Assembly: GCA_026225415.1 (NCBI GenBank)
Contig: JAMFSS010000003.1
Coordinates: 122,638 to 186,637 of the forward strand
Direction: 5' to 3'
Source: Alphaproteobacteria bacterium
GTDB lineage: Bacteria > Pseudomonadota > Alphaproteobacteria > UBA9219
Length of the DNA: 64,000 nucleotides
Positions 54,667 to 64,000 of the stretch are shown piece after piece (positions within the stretch are counted from its first letter, which is position 1; each line of letters opens with the position of its first letter). A program made the position numbers and the translations under genes. The notes under the pieces were generated by a model, which saw nothing but the letters and a program-made list of their open reading frames with translations, made no database searches and was not told the origin of the DNA.

Positions 54667-57600
54667 GTGAAGACAAAGGCGCAACCAACCAGACCAAACG
54701 GCGACCGTTTACGGGCGCTTCGGTGGAGCGTTGCGCTGTGCTGTCTGGCATCCATCGCCACGCCCACCCCCGCCGCCGCCCAAAGCTGGAAACGCATCGG
54801 CACCGTAACGACTTTGACCAATGGCCAGCTCTGTAAAACAGACGGCGTGAATATGATGTGCGACAGCACAACGCCGACCATTTATTCCGGCCTTGTCGGC
54901 ATCGGCACCACGCTGCCCGCCGTTTCTCTGGATTTGTCACAGGAAACCGACGCCATTTCCTTCCCCGTCGGCACCACCGGCCAACGCCCGTCGGGCGCCA
55001 ACGGCATGGTGCGGTATAATAAAACCACGCCGGGGCTCGAAGCCTATGTCAATGGTTCGTGGATGTCGTTGTTGTCATCGGGCGGCGCGGCGTCGCTCAC
55101 GCTCGGCTCGTCGGCGGCGGCCACCAACCCGTCGCGCAGCGGCGATGTCACCACCGGCTTCTATACCGCCGGTGCGGGTCTGGTCGATGTCGCAGCATCG
55201 GGCACGCAAGTTGAGGAATGGTCGACTGGCGGCGTCAACATCACCACCGGCGGTTTGAACATCGCGGGCGTGAATGGTGTCAGCTTCCCGAAAGATTTTA
55301 CAACCGATGCGTCGATTGCGATTGGCTCCGGCGCATTGGCGTCACAACCACTCGGCACAGCCACGCCGGGCGTAACGGGCAATATCGCCATCGGTTATCA
55401 GGCGGCGGGCGGCAATACGATGACCGCGGCGGCGGTAGGAGATATCGCCATCGGTTATCAGGCGATGAAGAACGTGACATCGGCGCTCAATAATACCGCC
55501 ATTGGTTCTTTGGCGATGGGGTCGGGTGCCACCGTTACCGGCGGGTACAATGTCGCGGTGGGTAACAGCGCTGCCAACCTTCTCACATCGGGTGTCAGCA
55601 ATACGGCGTTGGGCTATTCGGCTCTGTCCACTCTCACTAGCGGTTCCAGTAATACGGCAATTGGTAACAGCGCGCTTAGAAGAGGTAACGGTCAGGGGAA
55701 CACTGTTTTGGGTTTTAGCGCCGCGCTCAATGTCACCGGCAGTTATAATGCGGTCATCGGCGACAATTCTATGAGCGGTAACTGGGCAAATGGTGGCAAT
55801 AACACCATCGTCGGCTCAAACGCATTTCTGACGCTTGGCACCGGCGGTGCGAACAATGTCGGGCTTGGTAATGGAGCGGGCAGCGTTCTTACATCGGGCG
55901 CCAACAATACCATTTTGGGTTACGGTGTCGGTTCCACAACCCTGACCACCGGCAACAATAATATCCTCATCGGCACATCCAGCGCGGTCGATACGCCCGC
56001 AACCAACACCTCCAACTTCCTCAATATCGGCAATGCGATTTTCGCGACTAACATGACGGGCACAGTCGGCGTGCCCATCAGCAGCGTCGGCATCGGCACC
56101 ACCGCGCCTCTGCAAGCGCTGGAGGTCGTGGGCAATATCGGCCTGCCGGTTTATGATGAGCTGGTCAGCGGCGCGGGCTATACCGATTCAGCCTCATCCA
56201 GCTATGCGACGCTGGAAATGTATGACGGCAATACCGGCAACACGACACTGAACAATCAGGGCTACAACATCAACCTGCAAACCGCCGGCCAAAATCGCCT
56301 CACGGTGGCTAATGGCGGCAATGTCGGCATCGGGTCAAGCATACCGGCCAAAACACTGGATGTGGTTGGCACAGGCCGCATCAGCACATCGCTGGTCACG
56401 CCGTTGATTTATCCGGCGACGGATTCCACCTCGGCCATCCAGTTTGATAAAGCCAACGGCTCATCCAATATCATGACCATCGACTCGACCAACAGCCGCG
56501 TCGGTATCGGCACCGCAACGCCCGGCGGTCCGCTCGATGTTTATGGCATCCTTTATATCAATGGTAATGTTGGTGTAAACTTTTTTTCCGGTGGCCAATC
56601 GCTCGGCATGGGTTTTGCGTCTGTTGCCAATGGCACCTATAATATCGGCATTGGTTACGATGCGGGACGCCGCATGACGGGCAATGCCAACACCGCCGTT
56701 GGTTATGCCGCAATGACTGGCAGCGGCAGCGCAACGGCGAATGCAAATAACACGGCTGTAGGTGATGCTGCTTTATACAGCCTTGGATCAAGCGCAAGCA
56801 GCAACACGGCCTATGGTTTTCAGGCTGGCTATGACGTTTCAACCGGCAGCCATAATATTATAATCGGCGATTATGCAACCCAATTTGTCGGCGTCACCAC
56901 GGGTTCCAACAATATCCTGATGGGGCAGGATGTCCGCCCGCCCTCGCAAACCGCCAGCAATCAATTAAATATCGGCAATCTGATCTACGCCACCGGCCTT
57001 GGCAGCGCCGCAGTTGCCTCGGCAGGGCTGGTCGGCATCGGCACCACATCGCCGCTGGTGTCATTGGATTTCAGCACGCGCACCGATGCCGTGTTGCTGC
57101 CCAACGGCACAACCGGCCAACGCCCCAGCGGCTCCAACGGCATGATCCGTTATAACGCCACCACGCCTGCGGTCGAAGCATACATAAGCGGCACCTGGAC
57201 ATCACTGGCCGCGGCGGGCGTTTCCACCATCACGCTCGGCACATCCTTGACCGCGCTCAACCCGCAAAAATCGGGCGATGCGACAACCGGCCTCTACAGC
57301 GACGCGGCGGGAACGGTCGAAATCGCCAGCGCGGGCGCAAAATCATTCAGCAATAATTCAACCTACACCCTCATCCCCACCGGTGCCGTCGGCATCGGCA
57401 CCACGACGACGACACAGGCTTTGACCGTCGCGGGCAATATCGCCCTGACATCCGCGGGCAATACGCTTATCACGCCCGCAACCGCTCTGGTGCTGGAACA
57501 GACCGGCGACACCTTTGGCACCACCTCGCTGTCTTTGGAAAACCGCAGCGGATTGAACGGCGCGTTGTTCACCAACAGTTCGCTCGACCTCGTCGATTTC

Positions 57601-60600
57601 GGGTTCCTCAGCAGCACATCGACGCAGGCCAATCTGCGTTTTGAACATCGCAGCGGCAGCGTCGCCAGCTCGACCAACGCCACCAACGGTGAAATGGAAT
57701 TCCTCAACCCCAACGGGGGCGTGCCGGTATTCTGGGCGACCTTTGGCCAGGCCACAGCCTATATCAATTCCAATATCGGCGTGGGCTCGACCACGCCCGA
57801 TGCCTCGCTCGACCTGTCGCAGCGCACCGATGCGATATCGATGCCGTCGGGCACCACGGGGCAACGCCCGACCGCCTCTGTCAATGGCATGATCCGTTAC
57901 AACAGCACAACGCCGGGTGTCGAAGCATACATAAGCGGCACCTGGACATCACTGGCGGCGGCGGGCGCATCGACCATCACGCTCGGCACCTCATCATCCG
58001 TCACCAATCCGCAAAAATCGGGCGATGCGACAACCGGCCTCTACAGCGACGCGGCAGGCACAGTCGAAATCGCCAGCGCGGGGACAAAGACGTTTAGCAG
58101 CAATTCGACTTATACCTTTGTTCCTACCGGCTCTGTCGGGATAGGAACTACAAGTCCAAATTACCTTCTGCATGTGTATGGATCGGGGCAGGCTAGCAGC
58201 AATACACCAGTAGATGAAATGGATGTTGAAATTGGTGCTCCAACAAGTGGGTCGCGAACCGGTTATGGACCATCAATCATTTTTAAAGATGGAGGGGTAG
58301 GTACGAATGTTAATTCCATGGCAAGGCTTGCCTCAATCTATGAGGTCTCAGGCAGCAACTATGCAGGTGCATTGTCATTCTACACAAATCCAGCATCTCC
58401 TAACGCTCTTGTCGAGCGCATGCGGATATCTAATACCGGTACGCTGGGCATCGGTACAACGACAATGTCATCATCAAATTTGCTAGAAGTTAATGGCGCA
58501 GCAACTGTTGGCTATACAAACACTGCGGCTCCAGCGAATGGGTTGCTAGTGAATGGCAAAGTCGGCATCGGCACAACATCGCCGCAAGTGTCATTGGATT
58601 TCAGCACGCGCACCGATGCCGTGTTGCTGCCCAACGGCACAACCGGCCAACGCCCCAGCGGCTCCAACGGCATGATCCGTTATAACGCCACCACCCCCGC
58701 AGTCGAAGCCTATATCAGCGGCACATGGACATCGCTGGCGGCGGCGGGCGCATCGACCATCACGCTCGGCACATCGGCGGCGACAACGAATCCGCAAAAA
58801 TCGGGCGATGCGACAACCGGCCTCTACAGCGACGCGGCAGGCACAGTCGAAATCTCCAGTGCGGGGACAAAAACGTTTAGCAGCAATTCGACTTATACCT
58901 TTGTTCCTACCGGCAATGTCGGTATTGGCACAACGACACCTTCCAGTCTACTCACCGTCAACGGCTCCACGGTCATCGGCGGCACCAGCGACGTGCAGGG
59001 CACGACGCTCTATGTCAATGGCCAGGCCTTCGTGCAGGGATATTTGCAGGGCAATGCGCCAAATTCCGGCGCTGAATCTTTTGGCCTCAGGGTCAGTAAC
59101 TGGGCCATCGCCACGTCAACCGCTGCCGCGCTACAATTCTCGATGGAGGATTCCGGCTTCACCCCGCAAACTTATGGCGATATCGGGTCAGTCATTACAT
59201 CCAATGCGGCGGGTGCTTATGTCGGCGATATGTATTTCAAAACCGCTGCCGCTGGCGCGCTCAATGAAAAAATGAGGATCACAGGCGCGGGCAAAGTCGG
59301 CATCGGCTCAACATTGCCCGTATCCTCGCTCGATCTGTCGCAACAAATTGACGCGGTTGCGCTGCCATCCGGCACAACCGGCCAACGCCCCACGGGCGTG
59401 AATGGGATGATACGCTATAATTCGACCACGCCCGGCCTTGAAGCCTATATCAGCAACACATGGACGGCGCTGGCCGCATCGGGCGTTTCAACAATCACGC
59501 TCGGCACATCGACAGCGGCAACCAATCCGCAACGCAGCGGCGATGCGACAACGGGATTGTACAGCGCGGGCGCGGGCAAGGTCGATGTGTCGGCATCGGG
59601 AACACAAGTCGAAGAATGGTCGACATCGGGCGTCAACATCACCACCGGCGGGTTGAACATCGCGGGCGTGAATGGCATCAGCTTCCCCTTGACCGACAGC
59701 TATGGCGCCGGATCCGTCGCCATCGGCTCCTCGGCTTTGGCGGGTCTGCCCGCCAGTGCCTATTACGCCGATACCGCCATCGGTTATCAGGCCATGGGCG
59801 GCGGTGCGCTGACCACCGGCGCGATCAACAATACCGTCGTCGGCTTTCAGGCCATGAAAGCCAACACCAGCGGCAGTTACAACGCGGTGTTTGGGTATCA
59901 GGCGCTCTACAACAACACATCGGGCGCTTCCAACACCGTTATCGGCAATCAGGCGATGTATGCCGGCAACGGCTCTGCCCACAGCGTCGCCGTCGGCAAC
60001 CAGGCGCTTTACAACAATGCCGGTTCCTACAACGTCGCGGTGGGCGAAAATTCCATGGTGATCAATTCATCGGGCGGCTACAACACCACCGTCGGCGACC
60101 ATTCCTTGTATAATGTCACGGCGGGCGGCAATACCGCTTTGGGTTATCAGGCTGGCCGTGATGTCACCAGCGGCAATAATAACCTTGTCCTCGGCACCTA
60201 CCCCAACACGGGTGTTGGTGTGACATCGGGCAATTACAACATCATGATCGGTTTCGATGTGCGCCCCGCCTCGCAAACCGCCAACAACCAGTTGAATATC
60301 GGCAACCTGATTTTCGGCACGAATATCGGCACTTCGGGGACGCTTGGCGGCAATGTCGGCATTGGTTCGACAGCGCCGACTCAGGCATTGGATATCGGTA
60401 CCGGCACTTTCAAGAGTGGCCAAATAGAAATCAACGGCACGCCAAAAGCCTTTGCCAACCCGGTTGTTTTTGGCGCGGATACGCCCAGCGCGTTTATGTA
60501 TCTGGACAGCACTTATAATATTTTCAGAATGGGTACACAGGGCGCGGGGGGGTACAACACCATCGCTTTTGAATTGCCCAATGGCCCCGCCTATCAGGAT

Positions 60601-63600
60601 GTGATGGCCTTGAACACGTCTTATTTGATACCGTCGGCAACTTTCGATAACCAGATTGGGTTGGGCGCTGGCCCCACAAACCGTTGGGAAAGCCTGTGGA
60701 TTGGCACCGGTTACGGTGTTTTTCAGGGTAATGTCGGCATCGGCACAACATCGCCGCAAGTGTCATTGGATTTCAGCACGCGCACCGACGCGGTGTTGCT
60801 GCCCAACGGCACAACCGGCCAACGCCCCAGCGGCTCCAACGGCATGATCCGTTACAACAGCACAACTCCTGCGGTTGAAGCCTATATCAATGGCACATGG
60901 ACAGCCTTCTCTGCGGCGGGCGCATCGACAATCACGCTCGGCACATCATCCAGCGTAACCAACCCGCAAAAATCGGGCGATGCGACCACGGGGTTGTATA
61001 GCGACGCTGCCGGCACTGTTGAAATTTCCAGCGCGGGCACAAAGACATTTAGCAGTAATTCAACCTATACATTTGTTCCCACCGGCAATGTGGGTATCGG
61101 TACGACAACGCCTTCTTCTTTGCTCACCGTCAACGGCACTGCGGTTATCGGCGGCACCAGCGATGTTCAAGGCACGACGCTTTATGTCAATGGCCAGGGC
61201 TTCGCACAGGGGTATTTGCAGGGCAACGCATCCAGTTCCGGCGCTGAATCCTTCGGTATTATCACCAGCAACTGGAACATCGCCACATCGACCGCCGCTG
61301 CGGTGCAATTTTCGATGATGGATTCCGGTTTCACCCCCAGAACTTACGGGGATGTCGGGTCGGTCATTACGTCCAATGCGGCGGGCGCTTATGTTGGCGA
61401 TATGTATTTCAAAACCGCCACCGCCGGCGCGCTCAGTGAAAAAATGAGGATCACAGGCGCGGGCGCTGTCGGTATCGGCTCGACGCTGCCTGTCGCATCG
61501 CTGGATATAAGCCAGAAAACCGATGCGGTGGCACTGCCCGCAGGCACCACAGGCCAACGCCCTACGGGCACGAACGGTATGATCCGGTATAACAGCACAA
61601 CACCGGCGGTTGAAGCCTATGTGAACGGGTCGTGGACGGCGCTAAGTGGCGGCGGTGGCGGCGGTTCAAACACGCTCGGCACATCCGTATCGGCCGCCAG
61701 CCCGCAAGTCACCGGTGACGCGACAACCGGCCTCTATACCGCGGGCGCGCATCTGGTCGATGTATCGGCGAATGGTGTGCAGGTCGAAGAATGGTCAACA
61801 AGCGGTGTGAACATAACCACCGGCGGTTTGAATATCGCGGGCGTGAATGGCATCAGCTTCCCCAAAGATTTCGCGCCGAAGGCATCCATCGCCATCGGTT
61901 CCGGCGCGTTGGCCTATCAGGCCGCCAGCGGCACAGGGGTGCAGGGCAATATCGCGATTGGCTCCAGCGCCTTGGGCGGCAGCGGCCTGACGACATCGGC
62001 GATGCGCAACATCGCCATCGGCCCTTGGGCTTTGGGCGCGAACACCACCGGCTCCAACAATGTCGCTATCGGCGGCTTTAACGCCTATGGCTTTAGCGAC
62101 GCGCCTTTGTCCGTCAACACATCGGGCAGCGACAATATCGGCATCGGTGTGCAAACCCTCAATACCGTGACCAGCGGCGGCGCGAATATCGCTATCGGCC
62201 TTGGCGCGGTTGCCGGCAGCAACCCCACCGACAGCATCGGCATCGGCGAACAGGCGTTATATGGCGGTTCGGGCAACAGCATCGCCATCGGCGTCACAAC
62301 GCTTATCAATTCGTCGGCGACTTTTGGCTATAACGTCGCCCTCGGCAACACCAACGGCCACGCCATCACCACCGGCACTTACAATCTGCTTCTGGGCAAC
62401 GCTGTCGCTTCCACCACCCTTAAGACAGGCAGCTATAATATTTTGATCGGCACCAGCAGCGCTGTTGATACCGCTGCTACGGCTTCCAGCTATACCATGA
62501 ATATCGGCAATCTGATTTACGGCGCGCGCATCGGCACATCGGGTCAGGGGTCGATTGGTATCGGTTCCACCACGCCGATTGATGTGTTGGAAGGTGCGGG
62601 CGGCCTCCGCGTCGGCATGCCGATTGGTACCGTCGCGTCATCGTCGTTCTACACATCGCTTAATGCAAGCGCGACGGCGGCCGCAACCAGCCTTACGACC
62701 CTCACGGGCGGAACCACCGGATTCCCCACCAGTGGCCGTTTGTTGATCGGCAGTGCTACTGGCGCTAAGGAAATCGTGAGCTATACCGGCACAAACGTCT
62801 TTGGCTTTAGCGGTGTTACGCGCGGCATCGACGGCACCACGGCTACGGCATGGCCTGTCGGGACGGTTATATCCTACTTCCTTATTTCCAGCGCCATGCA
62901 TCCTCTTTCGGGTGTCAGCGCACCTAACTTCTTTGTCACCTCGGCGGGGTTGATGTCATTGGGGCTTCCGCAATATAACGGTGGGGCTGGCTCTAATGTG
63001 ACGGCTCCCGGCCTTATGGTGGGCTACAATACGAATGTCGGCCCTTATTCAATCGCCGTGGGCAGCAGCGTAAGCGCATCCGGTTCCGCCTCGGCGGCAT
63101 TTGGTAGTGGTATAGCCAGCGGAAGCAATACCGCCGCCTTTAATCAAAATACAACCGCCGCCGCTTTTGATGATACGGCCATTGGCCGTTACAATGTCGG
63201 TGGCGGTACGGCGGCCAGCTGGGTTTCGACCGACCCGTTGTTTGAAGTCGGCATCGGCACCGGCACATCGACGCTTGCGGCCAATGCCTTCACCATTTTG
63301 AAAAACGGCAGGGTCGGTATCGGTTCGGCCATCCCGGCTCTGTCGCTCGATATGTCCACACAAACCGATGCGATTGCCTTGCCATCCGGCACGACAGGCC
63401 AACGCCCCACCGGCACGAATGGCATGATCCGCTATAACCAGACAACCGCCGGAATCGAAGCCTATGTGGGCAATGTATGGACAGCCCTCAGCGGCGGCGG
63501 TGGCGGCGGGTCGAACACGCTCGGCACATCCGTATCGGCCGCCAGCCCGCAAGTCACCGGTGACGCGACCACCGGCCTCTATACTGCGGGCGCGGGTCTG

Positions 63601-64000
63601 GTCGATGTCGCGGCATCGGGTGTGCAGATTGAAGAATGGTCAAGTGGCGGCGCGAATATCGTCACAGGCGGGTTGAATCTTGGCGGACGCAACGGCCTCA
63701 GCTTCCCGGCGGATTTCACAACCGATGCGTCGATTGCGATTGGCTCTGGCGCATTGGCGTCGCAAACTTTGGGTGCCGGCACACAGGCCAATGTTGCTGT
63801 TGGTTATCAGGCGTTGGGCAGCACCGGCCTGACCACGGCGGCGGTAAGCAATACGGTTGTCGGCTATCAGGCTGGCAAAGCCGTGACCAGCGGTAACCTT
63901 AATGTGTTCCTGGGCTATCAGGCGGGCTTAACGATGATTTCGGGCCAATACAACATTGCCATCGGCCAGAGCGCGGCTATCGGAAACACGAGCGCCATTG
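54667..64000 (+). CDS. Second giant repetitive secreted protein (3' end outside window)
   Basis: The frame starting at GTG 54667 (TTG 54664 is just upstream; an in-frame stop TAA lies at 54661-54663) stays open to the window edge: at least 3111 residues. It begins with an Arg-rich Sec signal peptide (WSVALCCLASIA, cleavage near AAA|QS), then GQLCKTDGVNMMCD and a series of eight modules beginning near 54895, 57031, 57774, 58561, 59296, 60733, 61468 and 63313, like those of the first giant protein. YadA-head-like stretches lie at about 55306-55985, 56600-56940, 59715-60280, 61880-62470 and from 63730. Segments of foreign-looking composition occur at 58141-58560 and 62671-62880. The C-terminal anchor or processing domain is not visible. 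The ribosome site is weak. Probably a secreted or surface fibre. Confidence 0.85.
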   Translation, partial: MKTKAQPTRPNGDRLRALRWSVALCCLASIATPTPAAAQSWKRIGTVTTLTNGQLCKTDGVNMMCDSTTPTIYSGLVGIGTTLPAVSLDLSQETDAISFPVGTTGQRPSGANGMVRYNKTTPGLEAYVNGSWMSLLSSGGAASLTLGSSAAATNPSRSGDVTTGFYTAGAGLVDVAASGTQVEEWSTGGVNITTGGLNIAGVNGVSFPKDFTTDASIAIGSGALASQPLGTATPGVTGNIAIGYQAAGGNTMTAAAVGDIAIGYQAMKNVTSALNNTAIGSLAMGSGATVTGGYNVAVGNSAANLLTSGVSNTALGYSALSTLTSGSSNTAIGNSALRRGNGQGNTVLGFSAALNVTGSYNAVIGDNSMSGNWANGGNNTIVGSNAFLTLGTGGANNVGLGNGAGSVLTSGANNTILGYGVGSTTLTTGNNNILIGTSSAVDTPATNTSNFLNIGNAIFATNMTGTVGVPISSVGIGTTAPLQALEVVGNIGLPVYDELVSGAGYTDSASSSYATLEMYDGNTGNTTLNNQGYNINLQTAGQNRLTVANGGNVGIGSSIPAKTLDVVGTGRISTSLVTPLIYPATDSTSAIQFDKANGSSNIMTIDSTNSRVGIGTATPGGPLDVYGILYINGNVGVNFFSGGQSLGMGFASVANGTYNIGIGYDAGRRMTGNANTAVGYAAMTGSGSATANANNTAVGDAALYSLGSSASSNTAYGFQAGYDVSTGSHNIIIGDYATQFVGVTTGSNNILMGQDVRPPSQTASNQLNIGNLIYATGLGSAAVASAGLVGIGTTSPLVSLDFSTRTDAVLLPNGTTGQRPSGSNGMIRYNATTPAVEAYISGTWTSLAAAGVSTITLGTSLTALNPQKSGDATTGLYSDAAGTVEIASAGAKSFSNNSTYTLIPTGAVGIGTTTTTQALTVAGNIALTSAGNTLITPATALVLEQTGDTFGTTSLSLENRSGLNGALFTNSSLDLVDFGFLSSTSTQANLRFEHRSGSVASSTNATNGEMEFLNPNGGVPVFWATFGQATAYINSNIGVGSTTPDASLDLSQRTDAISMPSGTTGQRPTASVNGMIRYNSTTPGVEAYISGTWTSLAAAGASTITLGTSSSVTNPQKSGDATTGLYSDAAGTVEIASAGTKTFSSNSTYTFVPTGSVGIGTTSPNYLLHVYGSGQASSNTPVDEMDVEIGAPTSGSRTGYGPSIIFKDGGVGTNVNSMARLASIYEVSGSNYAGALSFYTNPASPNALVERMRISNTGTLGIGTTTMSSSNLLEVNGAATVGYTNTAAPANGLLVNGKVGIGTTSPQVSLDFSTRTDAVLLPNGTTGQRPSGSNGMIRYNATTPAVEAYISGTWTSLAAAGASTITLGTSAATTNPQKSGDATTGLYSDAAGTVEISSAGTKTFSSNSTYTFVPTGNVGIGTTTPSSLLTVNGSTVIGGTSDVQGTTLYVNGQAFVQGYLQGNAPNSGAESFGLRVSNWAIATSTAAALQFSMEDSGFTPQTYGDIGSVITSNAAGAYVGDMYFKTAAAGALNEKMRITGAGKVGIGSTLPVSSLDLSQQIDAVALPSGTTGQRPTGVNGMIRYNSTTPGLEAYISNTWTALAASGVSTITLGTSTAATNPQRSGDATTGLYSAGAGKVDVSASGTQVEEWSTSGVNITTGGLNIAGVNGISFPLTDSYGAGSVAIGSSALAGLPASAYYADTAIGYQAMGGGALTTGAINNTVVGFQAMKANTSGSYNAVFGYQALYNNTSGASNTVIGNQAMYAGNGSAHSVAVGNQALYNNAGSYNVAVGENSMVINSSGGYNTTVGDHSLYNVTAGGNTALGYQAGRDVTSGNNNLVLGTYPNTGVGVTSGNYNIMIGFDVRPASQTANNQLNIGNLIFGTNIGTSGTLGGNVGIGSTAPTQALDIGTGTFKSGQIEINGTPKAFANPVVFGADTPSAFMYLDSTYNIFRMGTQGAGGYNTIAFELPNGPAYQDVMALNTSYLIPSATFDNQIGLGAGPTNRWESLWIGTGYGVFQGNVGIGTTSPQVSLDFSTRTDAVLLPNGTTGQRPSGSNGMIRYNSTTPAVEAYINGTWTAFSAAGASTITLGTSSSVTNPQKSGDATTGLYSDAAGTVEISSAGTKTFSSNSTYTFVPTGNVGIGTTTPSSLLTVNGTAVIGGTSDVQGTTLYVNGQGFAQGYLQGNASSSGAESFGIITSNWNIATSTAAAVQFSMMDSGFTPRTYGDVGSVITSNAAGAYVGDMYFKTATAGALSEKMRITGAGAVGIGSTLPVASLDISQKTDAVALPAGTTGQRPTGTNGMIRYNSTTPAVEAYVNGSWTALSGGGGGGSNTLGTSVSAASPQVTGDATTGLYTAGAHLVDVSANGVQVEEWSTSGVNITTGGLNIAGVNGISFPKDFAPKASIAIGSGALAYQAASGTGVQGNIAIGSSALGGSGLTTSAMRNIAIGPWALGANTTGSNNVAIGGFNAYGFSDAPLSVNTSGSDNIGIGVQTLNTVTSGGANIAIGLGAVAGSNPTDSIGIGEQALYGGSGNSIAIGVTTLINSSATFGYNVALGNTNGHAITTGTYNLLLGNAVASTTLKTGSYNILIGTSSAVDTAATASSYTMNIGNLIYGARIGTSGQGSIGIGSTTPIDVLEGAGGLRVGMPIGTVASSSFYTSLNASATAAATSLTTLTGGTTGFPTSGRLLIGSATGAKEIVSYTGTNVFGFSGVTRGIDGTTATAWPVGTVISYFLISSAMHPLSGVSAPNFFVTSAGLMSLGLPQYNGGAGSNVTAPGLMVGYNTNVGPYSIAVGSSVSASGSASAAFGSGIASGSNTAAFNQNTTAAAFDDTAIGRYNVGGGTAASWVSTDPLFEVGIGTGTSTLAANAFTILKNGRVGIGSAIPALSLDMSTQTDAIALPSGTTGQRPTGTNGMIRYNQTTAGIEAYVGNVWTALSGGGGGGSNTLGTSVSAASPQVTGDATTGLYTAGAGLVDVAASGVQIEEWSSGGANIVTGGLNLGGRNGLSFPADFTTDASIAIGSGALASQTLGAGTQANVAVGYQALGSTGLTTAAVSNTVVGYQAGKAVTSGNLNVFLGYQAGLTMISGQYNIAIGQSAAIGNTSAI
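58141..58560 (+). other. AT-rich segment inside giant gene 2
   Basis: In-frame segment with lower GC and different codon use from its flanks. It reads like a phage tail-fibre module: YGPSIIFKDGG, then ALSFYTNPASP, LVERMRISNTGT. It replaces the usual head repeats between two module copies. Confidence 0.55.
58909..59292 (+). repeat. Direct repeat D, copy 1
   Basis: A 384-bp segment (TVNGSTVIGGTSDVQGTTLY, then AQGYLQGN-type text) matched without indels at 61081-61464 (offset 2172), with third-position differences. Confidence 0.82.
61081..61464 (+). repeat. Direct repeat D, copy 2
   Basis: Second copy of repeat D (copy 1 at 58909-59292). The two copies lie between near-identical modules, suggesting a duplication of about 2.2 kb, the same size as in giant gene 1. 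Confidence 0.82.
63754..63994 (+). repeat. Inter-gene repeat C, copy in giant gene 2
   Basis: The copy of repeat C in the second giant gene, matching 52870-53110 in the first at about 98%. The match reaches almost to the window edge and may continue beyond it. Confidence 0.9.

Noticed and set aside
54341..54940. Minus-strand 199-codon frame across the spacer and the start of giant gene 2
   Set aside because: It runs through palindromic repeats and is antisense to a signal peptide; no ribosome site or recognisable domain.

Overview
The window looks like chromosomal DNA of an alphaproteobacterium. The evidence is gene content: a DUF1013 (TrcR-type) regulator beside a quinone oxidoreductase, a DUF2336 protein, an rpoZ-relA/spoT pair, RNase E with a long insertion in its S1 region, glyA-nrdR-ribE order, and CtrA-type boxes (TTAA-N7-TTAAC). 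The giant fibre-like proteins and the CheY/CheZ pair suggest a motile, surface-active lineage; a Micavibrio-like relative is my guess, not something the sequence proves. No rRNA, tRNA, CRISPR array or insertion sequence was recognised.

Layout. 1-9.8 kb is an envelope region: bamA, an AT-rich GNAT gene, skp, a CinA-like gene, mltA, an Smr gene, then yraN and rsmI head-to-head with an lpoA-like lipoprotein gene. 9.8-13.7 kb runs hemW, ribE and nrdR on the minus strand, then glyA on the plus strand behind a good ZTP (pfl) riboswitch, then a Trm112-like gene. 14-17.6 kb holds relA/spoT, rpoZ and a NYN-domain gene. 17.7-19.1 kb holds two tandem type IV pilin-like genes, each with its own CtrA box. 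19.2-26.5 kb holds trcR, a quinone oxidoreductase, rne, a Uup-like ABC-F gene and an orphan gene. 26.6-31 kb has a YgjP-like peptidase and a cytochrome c maturation operon (ccmD-E-F-G-H). 31.3-40.6 kb holds a SnoaL-like gene, a phosphoesterase, an SDR, gmk, lipB, an orphan, serA-serC, a DUF2336 gene and apt. 40.8-41.8 kb is cheY-cheZ.

The last 22 kb is the unusual part. Two tandem giant genes encode repetitive, probably fibrous surface proteins. The first (about 4000 residues) begins with a segment that aligns without gaps to the pilin-like proteins at 17.7-19.1 kb but has Pro in place of the conserved Glu5, followed by a small domain with a pseudopilin-like DPWG motif. The second starts with a Sec signal peptide near 54667 and stays open to the window end (over 3100 residues). 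Both are built from the same alternating modules: a VGIG...SLDLS...GTTGQ...NGMxRYN block (8 copies each) and YadA-head-like NTAxGxxAL repeats. Stretches are nearly identical within and between the two genes, which points to recent duplication or gene conversion. Between the genes lies a 615-bp spacer of nested palindromes with a strong terminator.

Working model (inference): a CtrA-regulated type IV pilin pair plus pilin-headed or Sec-exported giant fibres form a variable attachment apparatus. The rest of the window is mostly housekeeping.
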